Below, piece by piece: positions 36,273 to 41,810 of a DNA stretch of 41,810 nt. Each line of letters opens with the position of its first letter. Position 1 is the first letter of the stretch. The stretch is from CAZLYK01 sp964563495 (GTDB lineage: Bacteria > Acidobacteriota > Blastocatellia > RBC074): NCBI GenBank assembly GCA_964563495.1, contig CAZLYK010000038.1, positions 1 to 41,810 on the forward strand, read 5' to 3'. Under the pieces are notes generated by a model. That model was given only the letters and a program-made list of their open reading frames with translations, had not been told where the DNA came from and did no database searches. Both the position numbers and the translations under genes were made by a program.

Positions 36273-37577
36273 TTATTTCCGGTCCTTGAACCTCTCGTTG
36301 AGCCTTATGTGCTTGTTCGAGAGGTCGACCTGGTTGCCGTTGATGAACATCGCTTTGATCTTCGTCCGTTGCTCCAGGATATCTCCGTCGGCCACGACCA
36401 GGTTGGCGATTTTGCCGGTTTCGATGCTGCCGACTAGTTTGTCGACGCCGAAGATCTGCGCCGGGTATAGAGTCACGCCCTTGAGCGCTTCGTCCTTTGG
36501 CAGGCCAAAAGCCGCGGCGGTGCCGGCGTGATATGGCAGCAGGCGGACATTCGAAGCATCTCCGGTCGAGAATGCGAACTTGACGCCGGCTTTGTATAAC
36601 TCGGATGCGCGTGCGTAGGACTCGTCGTATGGGGCATCTTCGCTGCCGGGCAGCTCGAGCACGCCGCTGAGGATGACCGGGATGTTTTTATCCTTCAGCT
36701 GTTTGGCAACCTTGATCGCATCGTCGCCGCCGTTGATGATCAATTTGAGCTTGTATTTATCGGCAAGGTCGATCGCGCCTTTGATCTCATTTGCGCCGTT
36801 GGCCGAGACCAGAATCGGGACCTCGCCCTTGATCACCGGGATCATCGCCTCCAGGCCCAGATCGATCGAACGCGCCGGAATGCTCTTGTCTTTGGCCGAG
36901 GCCTCCCGCGCCTGCAGGTAGGCCTGAGCGTCTTCGATCTTCTTGCGCAGGTTTTCGACCTGGCGGTCGCGTTGCTGGCGCTGCTGCTCGCTGGCCTGCG
37001 GATTGAAACCGCCGAACCCGCCGCCGCCTCTGAACCTGATCGTCGGATAGTTGAGGTGCATGGCCGCGGGCGCCTGCAGCCTCATCTCTTGCGGAGACCA
37101 TCCGTCCAGATTGATCAGCGCACACTGGCCCGCGATCAGTCCTCCGTCCGGACAGGTCAGGGCAGTCGTGACTCCGTTCATACGCGCGACTGGGATCAGC
37201 TCACTGTTCGGATTGACGGCGGTCAGGGCTTTCATGTTCGCGTTGAAATCGCCCAGCTCGTTCGTGTCGACCGTTGCGTTGACCGCCCCCACCTCGGTCA
37301 GACCGAGGATTGTGTTGGAATCGATCAAGCCGGGGTAGACCGAGAGGCCGGTGGCGTCGATTACTTTGGCTTCCCTGGGAACCTGTACGTTGGCGCCGAC
37401 AGCCGCGATCTTGCCGTCTCTGATCACCACCGTGCCGCGCTCTATGGCCGCCCCCGAAACGGTGACGATCTTTGCGTTGCGGATGGCGTAGACACCCGAC
37501 TCGGTCCTGGTCTGTGCCAGAGCCGTAACCGCAAAGAGAATTGTAATCGGTAAAAGATAAAGATGGCGTTTGAGCAT
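36273..37577 (-). CDS. Amidohydrolase-like protein lacking the HxH metal motif (A)
   Basis: A 434-aa exported protein with signal peptide 1-22. It has the amidohydrolase beta-sandwich edge (IRNAKIVTVSGAAIERGTVVIRDGKIAAVGA) and the barrel entry DATGLSVYPGLIDS. At the place where active enzymes have HxH it reads SNTI (Asn88, Ile90). The later His and Asp ligands are also not recognisable; the closing segment has STGDASN where active relatives have a metal-binding Asp. C-terminal PAQIFGVDKLVGSIETGKIANLVVADGD is family-typical. The protein is probably non-catalytic or uses another site. A Gly/Gln-rich loop lies near 180-210. GGAG lies 6 nt before the ATG. Third in an operon of three paralogues. 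Confidence 0.88.
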   Translation of the reverse strand: MLKRHLYLLPITILFAVTALAQTRTESGVYAIRNAKIVTVSGAAIERGTVVIRDGKIAAVGANVQVPREAKVIDATGLSVYPGLIDSNTILGLTEVGAVNATVDTNELGDFNANMKALTAVNPNSELIPVARMNGVTTALTCPDGGLIAGQCALINLDGWSPQEMRLQAPAAMHLNYPTIRFRGGGGFGGFNPQASEQQRQQRDRQVENLRKKIEDAQAYLQAREASAKDKSIPARSIDLGLEAMIPVIKGEVPILVSANGANEIKGAIDLADKYKLKLIINGGDDAIKVAKQLKDKNIPVILSGVLELPGSEDAPYDESYARASELYKAGVKFAFSTGDASNVRLLPYHAGTAAAFGLPKDEALKGVTLYPAQIFGVDKLVGSIETGKIANLVVADGDILEQRTKIKAMFINGNQVDLSNKHIRLNERFKDRK

Positions 37578-37596
37578 GTCTTCTCCGTCAGGAAGA

Positions 37597-37691
37597 AATA
37601 GACAGGATTGAGACGATTTTTGCAGGGTTAACCAGGATTTCGATCTTTTATCTTGTTTAATCCTGCAAAAATCGTCTCAATCCCGTCTATT
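37597..37691. repeat. Interspersed repeat family A, near-perfect 35-bp inverted repeat
   Basis: The arms at 37597-37631 and 37657-37691 are reverse complements at 33 of 35 positions. The left arm begins AATAGACAGGATTGAGACGA and includes TTTTTGCAGGG; the loop is 25 nt. It occupies the gap between two same-strand amidohydrolase-like genes, ending 1 bp before the stop codon at 37693-37695. Confidence 0.9.
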
Positions 37692-37692
37692 A

Positions 37693-39105
37693 TTAATTCT
37701 GCTTTTTCTGATGAGGATGGCCGTCCAGGTCGTCTTCAGTCAGCGTTGGGATGATTGCCGGCCCGGTCTGCGTCGGCTGCGGCTGGGTCGGCACCTTCTT
37801 CTCGCGCTCGATCAGATCTTTCTTCTCCTTCGCCAGCTTCTCGCGCATCTCCAGATCCTTCTTGCGATCAAAGTAGACCTCGCCCTCGATCATGGTCATT
37901 TCGGGGCGCGAGTAGACGCTGAACGGATGGCCGTTGAAGATCACCAGATCCGCATCCTTGCCGATATCGATGCTGCCGATCCGATTTTCGAGGCGCAGCT
38001 GCATGGCCGGATTGAGCGTGATCATCCGCAGCGCTTCTTCTTCGGTCAGATCGCCATATTTCATCATCTTGCCGGCTTCCTGGTAGAAGCGACGCGCATG
38101 CTCGTTGCTGTCCGAGTGAATCGAAACGACTATGCCGTGGTGCGTCATGATCGCTGCGTTGAAGGGGATCGCGTCGTAGGCTTCCATCTTGTAAGCCCAC
38201 CAGTCGGGCAGGATCGAGGCGCTCGCGCCGTGTTTGGCGATCTCGGGCGCGACCTTGTAGCCCTCGAGGACGTGCTGGAGCGTGCGAACTTTTATCCCGA
38301 ACTCTTCGCACAACCGCATGAGCATGATGATCTCGTCGGCGCGATAGCAGTGTGAGTGAATATCGATCTTGCCTTTGAGGACGTCGGCCATGGCCTCCAG
38401 CTTGAGGTCACGGTGAGGCGCCAGCGGGTTTTCGCCACGGGCTTTGGCGGCTTCGTATTCGTTCCACTTTTCCATATATTCGCGGCCCTGGGTGAAGGCT
38501 TCGCGGATTGTTTCTTCGACACCCATCCGCGTGGCCGGGAAGCGCCGCGCCGCGCCGGGCACGGAGAAATTCGATCGCTTGGGGTTTTCGCCGAGCGCGA
38601 ATTTGATTGTCCGCGGAGCATCGCCCACCCTCATCTCATCGACCGGCCGGCCCCATTTGAGCTTGATCACCGAATTCTGGCCGCCGATGGCGTTGGCGCT
38701 TCCATGCAGCTGGTGGATGGTCGTCATCCCTCCGGCCAACTGGCGGTAGATATTGATGTCGGTGTCGTTGATGACATCGCGCATCCGGACCATGGCGGTG
38801 ACCGAAAGCGAGCCCTCGTTGATCGAATCGAGCGCGGTGTGTGAGTGCGAATCAATGAAACCGGGCGTGACATACATCCCCGTCGCGTCGATCACTTTGG
38901 CGTTCGCCGAGGCCTTGACGTCTTTGCCGACCGCAGCGATCTTGCCGTTGCGAATGAGGATCGATCCGTTTTCGATCGTCCCGTGCGAGGCGGTCATAAT
39001 CGTCGCGTTGCGGATCAGAATTTCATCTGAGGATTGCTGAGCCGCGGCCGTCAGGCCGAGCGTCAACATCGCCATCGCCAGGAAAAGTATTTGCCGTCTT
39101 TTCAT
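37693..39105 (-). CDS. Exported amidohydrolase with intact metal site (B)
   Basis: A 470-aa protein with signal peptide 1-22. It has the complete amidohydrolase site: HSH at 87-89 in GFIDSHSHTALDS, His in IDIHSHCYRADE and TLQHVLEGYK, and Asp in VSIHSDSNEHARRF. NPAMQLRLENRIGSIDIGKDADLVIFNGHPFS is the usual end of the sandwich domain. It is the only one of the three tandem paralogues expected to be catalytic, probably on an amide or ester bond in the periplasm; the substrate is unknown. GAGGG lies 6 nt before the ATG. A Lys/Glu-rich C-terminal tail (about 425-470) looks disordered. Confidence 0.92.
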   Translation of the reverse strand: MKRRQILFLAMAMLTLGLTAAAQQSSDEILIRNATIMTASHGTIENGSILIRNGKIAAVGKDVKASANAKVIDATGMYVTPGFIDSHSHTALDSINEGSLSVTAMVRMRDVINDTDINIYRQLAGGMTTIHQLHGSANAIGGQNSVIKLKWGRPVDEMRVGDAPRTIKFALGENPKRSNFSVPGAARRFPATRMGVEETIREAFTQGREYMEKWNEYEAAKARGENPLAPHRDLKLEAMADVLKGKIDIHSHCYRADEIIMLMRLCEEFGIKVRTLQHVLEGYKVAPEIAKHGASASILPDWWAYKMEAYDAIPFNAAIMTHHGIVVSIHSDSNEHARRFYQEAGKMMKYGDLTEEEALRMITLNPAMQLRLENRIGSIDIGKDADLVIFNGHPFSVYSRPEMTMIEGEVYFDRKKDLEMREKLAKEKKDLIEREKKVPTQPQPTQTGPAIIPTLTEDDLDGHPHQKKQN

Positions 39106-39125
39106 AAATTTCCCTCTCTTGTCGT

Positions 39126-39143
39126 GCCGGCTTTGCAGCCGGC
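39126..39143. repeat. Short GCCGGC hairpin, copy 2
   Basis: GCCGGC at 39126-39131 and again at 39138-39143, with a 6-nt loop TTTGCA, in the 56-bp gap between two minus-strand amidohydrolase-like genes. It resembles 24471-24485. Confidence 0.5.
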
Positions 39144-39161
39144 GTTGAGTCTGAAAGTCGC

Positions 39162-40880
39162 TTAATTCGGTCTCTTCGATCCCGTGAATTCGAATGTCTG
39201 TCCCATCGCTTCCATTGTTCCGGCGATCGAGGAGCCATCGATCCGGCCGCGCGCGGTGACGGGGAGCGGCTGACCCTGAAAATTGATCGTGTAACTGAAG
39301 GTGATCTCATTGCCGCGAACGCGGGCCTCCGAGATGGTCGCGTTGCCGAAGGGAGTGGTGATTTCGCCGCCGAGGGTCTCGCCGGTCTGGCGCAGGGTGA
39401 GCGTGCTGCTCACCTCGCCGTTCGGCGAGTTGACGTTGAGAGCCCAGGTCCCGGCTGCCATCGCGGCTGCGCCGGGATTGAACGCTCCGGGGCCTCTTGG
39501 CCCGCCGGCGTTCGGCCCGCCCGGTCCGCCGCGCGGCGGCTCGGGCGGCTTGATGTCGAACCTCTTGCCGTCGATGAAGACGTGCTTGACCTTGGTGTCT
39601 TTGGCGAGGATGTCACCCGAAGCGAGCACCAGGTTGGCAATCTTGCCTTTTTCGATGCTGCCGAGCTGTTGATCAACACCGAAGATCTGTGCCGGATAGA
39701 TCGTCATTGCCTTGATCGCCTCGTCTTTCGGCAGACCCGATTCGACCGCCCTCATCGCATTGGCGAGGTAATCCTGTGGGCGGGTCAACGTACCGGAAGT
39801 GAAGGCGAAGCGCACTCCCGCTTTGTGCAGCGCCGCGGCGGCTTTTGGCGCTTCGGCTCGCTCGCGCAGGATCCGCAAGGATTCAGATTCCGGATCTTCA
39901 ATCCCCTGCGGTTTCTGGGGATAGCTCAATGAGAGCAGCACCGTCGCATTCTTGGACTTGAGATAATCGGCGATCTCGTAGCTCTGCGTGGCGCCGGTGA
40001 TAATGTATTTCAGCTTGAACTCTTCGGCCAGCTCGATCGCGCGCTTGATCTCGCGGACGCTGCTGACGTTGAAGATTACCGGCATCTCACCGCTGATCAC
40101 CGGCTGCAATGCGGCCAGCGATTTGTTGACCTGCGGGCGCTGCGCGCCTCGCGGCGATCTGTTGTAACGCTCCCATTCTTCGCGATAATGCTGCGCGTCC
40201 AGAAAAGACTGTCGGAGGAAGGCGAATACTCCCATGAGCGAGTTCGGATATCCGCCGCGCGCGCCCGAAAACCCGAGGTTGAGCGAAAACGGAGCTTTGA
40301 TGATCAGCTTCTCTGCCGGATCGGCGCCCAGGTTGATCAGCGCGCTCTGCCCCTGGAAGACACCCGTGCGCGGACCGGTCAGCGCCGTCGTGATGCCGGC
40401 CGAGCGCTGCTGATCGAAGGTCGTCTCGGCTACCTGGAGCTGATCGACCACCGTCACCTCGGGCAGCAGACCAGCGGTCGAGGGTGGAGCAGCCATCTGC
40501 TGCATGAATGTCGCCACCGGATCGACGCCGACCCCCCCTGGGCCTGCTCCCGGCCCCGGAGTGGCCGGAGGCCTGATGCCGTAACTGGTGTAGGAATCGA
40601 AGAGACCGGGATAGACCGTCATCCCCGTCGCATCGATCACCCGGGCGTCAGCGGGAACAGGGATGTCGGCTCCGACAGCTTCGATCAACCCGTTGCGGAT
40701 TACAATCACGCCTTTCTGGATCGTTGCGCCGGTCAGCGTTACGATCGTGCCGCCGCGGATCGCGTATGCCTCGCCGTCGAAGGCGTGCACCGATGCCGGC
40801 TGCATAATCATGGTGGTCGACGTTATCAGCGCCAGCACCAGGGCAGAGATAAACGTCAGGTAGAACTTTTTCAACTTCAT
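39162..40880 (-). CDS. Amidohydrolase-like protein lacking the HxH metal motif, with extra C-terminal domain (C)
   Basis: A 572-aa exported protein with signal peptide about 1-33. It has the sandwich and barrel entry of the family (DATGMTVYPGLFDS), but where HxH is expected it reads YTS (Tyr97, Ser99). PAQIFGVDQQLGSIEKGKIANLVLASGD is typical. It is closest to gene A, sharing the later replacements (for example IFNVSSVREIKRAIELAEEFKLKYIITG). After about 455 a Gly/Pro-rich linker leads to a C-terminal domain of about 95 residues, a small beta-barrel with NGEVSSTLTLRQTGETLGGEI and SIAGTMEAMGQTFEFTG, which I have seen attached to other acidobacterial amidohydrolases. First gene of the operon; GGGGAG lies 9 nt before the ATG. 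Confidence 0.88.
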   Translation of the reverse strand: MKLKKFYLTFISALVLALITSTTMIMQPASVHAFDGEAYAIRGGTIVTLTGATIQKGVIVIRNGLIEAVGADIPVPADARVIDATGMTVYPGLFDSYTSYGIRPPATPGPGAGPGGVGVDPVATFMQQMAAPPSTAGLLPEVTVVDQLQVAETTFDQQRSAGITTALTGPRTGVFQGQSALINLGADPAEKLIIKAPFSLNLGFSGARGGYPNSLMGVFAFLRQSFLDAQHYREEWERYNRSPRGAQRPQVNKSLAALQPVISGEMPVIFNVSSVREIKRAIELAEEFKLKYIITGATQSYEIADYLKSKNATVLLSLSYPQKPQGIEDPESESLRILRERAEAPKAAAALHKAGVRFAFTSGTLTRPQDYLANAMRAVESGLPKDEAIKAMTIYPAQIFGVDQQLGSIEKGKIANLVLASGDILAKDTKVKHVFIDGKRFDIKPPEPPRGGPGGPNAGGPRGPGAFNPGAAAMAAGTWALNVNSPNGEVSSTLTLRQTGETLGGEITTPFGNATISEARVRGNEITFSYTINFQGQPLPVTARGRIDGSSIAGTMEAMGQTFEFTGSKRPN

Positions 40881-41049
40881 GAAGTAGACTCCCCTGTCGA
40901 AATGGTCGAGTTACGTAGTGGTTGTTCCAGCAGATAATCTGACACGTGCTTAGACCGGACCCGCCAGCGAGTGGTTACATTTTTAATCGCTGTGCGCCGT
41001 TAATCTAGCCCAAGTCTCTTGATTTGCCAATATTTCTCAAATAAAGCTG

Positions 41050-41763
41050 ATGCCGGAAAAATTTAAGACCGAACTGGTCCTCTTCGACGTCGCCGGAACG
41101 CTCCTCGAAGTGCGCGGCAGCGTGGGCGAGATATACGCCCGGTTCGCGCGAAATTACGGGATCGAGATCGAGCCCGAGATCGTCCAATCGGGATTTCTGA
41201 GGAGCTTTGGCTCCCAACCCCCGATGGCGTTTCCGCCGGGAATCGACGAGGATCGATTACAACAGTCTGAATATGGCTGGTGGAGGAAGATGGTCAGAGA
41301 TGTCTTTGTGGGCGTCGATTTCCCCCGCTTTGAGGAGTTCTTTGCCGGGGTTTTTGAGTTCTTCAGGACCCGCCAGGCCTGGCTCGTCTTCGACGATGTG
41401 TTACCCACACTCGAGCATTTAAAAGAGCGGGGGATTCGGACGGCCGTCGTATCCAACTTCGACTCGCGTCTCTTCGACCTGCTCAAGGCGTTTAATCTCG
41501 ATCGGTTTTTTGATTCTTACCACCTTTCGACCCGGACCGGGGCGGCAAAACCCCACCCGGCGATCTTTCACGCCGCTATCGATCGCCACCGGATCGATCC
41601 GCGGAGTGCACTTCACGTCGGTGATGGACTGCGCGAAGATTTCGAAGGCGCTCAGGCGGCGGGCATCAGAGCCGTTCTGCTTGACCGGGGAAACCGATAC
41701 GCGGAGAATCCCAGGCTGGTGCGCATCACCAGCCTCGAACAGTTGCCGGAGTTGCTTGAGTAG
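41050..41763 (+). CDS. HAD-family hydrolase, REG-2-like
   Basis: A 237-aa cytoplasmic protein. Motif I reads LFDVAGTLLEVRGSVGEIY: the nucleophile Asp13 is present, but the second Asp of DxD is Ala15, as in the REG-2/HDHD3-like branch (DAVGTL). Motif II Ser/Thr is in VVSNFD, the Lys in AAKPHP, and motif III in HVGDGLREDFEGAQAAG. The cap (about 20-110) is helical. It may act as a phosphatase or phosphoesterase, but with the general-acid Asp replaced the activity is uncertain. The start ATG at 41050 has no strong Shine-Dalgarno. It is divergent from the amidohydrolase operon, and the 40881-41049 gap holds no promoter I can defend. Confidence 0.88.
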   Translation: MPEKFKTELVLFDVAGTLLEVRGSVGEIYARFARNYGIEIEPEIVQSGFLRSFGSQPPMAFPPGIDEDRLQQSEYGWWRKMVRDVFVGVDFPRFEEFFAGVFEFFRTRQAWLVFDDVLPTLEHLKERGIRTAVVSNFDSRLFDLLKAFNLDRFFDSYHLSTRTGAAKPHPAIFHAAIDRHRIDPRSALHVGDGLREDFEGAQAAGIRAVLLDRGNRYAENPRLVRITSLEQLPELLE

Positions 41764-41768
41764 AATCA

Positions 41769-41810
41769 AATAGACAGGATAGACAAGATTTTTGCAGGAT
41801 TTTACCAGAC
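41769..41810 (+). repeat. Interspersed repeat family A, left arm cut by window end
   Basis: AATAGACAGGATAGACAAGA leads into TTTTTGCAGGATT, a clean left arm 5 bp after the HAD gene stop codon. The right arm would lie beyond the window. Confidence 0.75.

Noticed and set aside
41019..41047. Sigma70 promoter TTGATT-17-TAAAGC for the HAD gene
   Set aside because: It would place the transcription start at or after the ATG at 41050, so it cannot give a normal leader.

Overview
The window looks like a piece of an Acidobacteriota chromosome, with class Blastocatellia a weak guess. The main evidence is two domain types largely confined to that phylum: the Solibacter-type C-terminal domain (TIGR03437-like) in the gene at 32042-33805, and the acidobacterial VWFA-related architecture (TIGR03436-like) at 33924-35027. 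DUF1501, DUF1549/DUF1553, S9B peptidase, tandem amidohydrolases and many FtsX-type permeases are also typical of the phylum. I see no rRNA, tRNA, transposase, integrase, phage gene or CRISPR array. Coding density is high and the DNA is GC-rich. All family names were assigned by eye from motifs.

Layout. 118-5655 (minus): an alpha/beta hydrolase, an adrenodoxin-reductase-type flavoprotein, a glycine-zipper envelope protein, and a patatin fused to a POTRA and beta-barrel (type Vd-like). 5868-8435 (plus): two MacB-like FtsX permeases with no adjacent ATPase. 8607-12041 (plus): a five-heme cytochrome c, a Spinster-like MFS transporter, and a Tat-exported protein with two heavy-metal-binding domains. 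12139-18469 (plus): a DPP-IV-like peptidase, then an export module of ABC ATPase, long FtsX permease and LolA-like carrier. 18470-18753: a hairpin-rich gap with a TIR-domain remnant. 18754-24275 (minus): DUF1549/DUF1553, amidohydrolase and DUF1501, with a second cytochrome-DUF1549-DUF1553 protein and a DAO-type oxidoreductase divergently on the plus strand to 28232. 28309-31768 (minus): an HGSNAT/DUF5009-like membrane protein, exonuclease III and a copper-type outer-membrane barrel. 32042-35027 (plus): an LVIVD-repeat protein and the VWA protein. 35121-40880 (minus): three tandem amidohydrolase-like proteins and an acyl-CoA dehydrogenase. 41050-41763 (plus): a REG-2-like HAD hydrolase.

The most unusual content lies between the genes. 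An interspersed, palindrome-forming repeat family (called A here; arms begin AATAGACAGGATT) appears about eleven times in 42 kb, mostly at gene 3' ends. It fills two of the three convergent gaps, one copy being a perfect 45-bp inverted repeat with a 3-nt loop. Copies have also become part of genes: one supplies a stop codon, another the N-terminal codons of a permease. Unrelated hairpins occupy other gaps: a perfect 35-bp inverted repeat at 10869-10942, GTGACAGGTGAC-type dyads, a GC-rich double hairpin, and a 22-bp stem that starts at the predicted +1 of a strong sigma70-type promoter.

Other points of note are two of three tandem amidohydrolases lacking the metal-binding HxH motif, a probable CTG start codon behind a perfect Shine-Dalgarno, and an FtsX permease pair without an ATPase.
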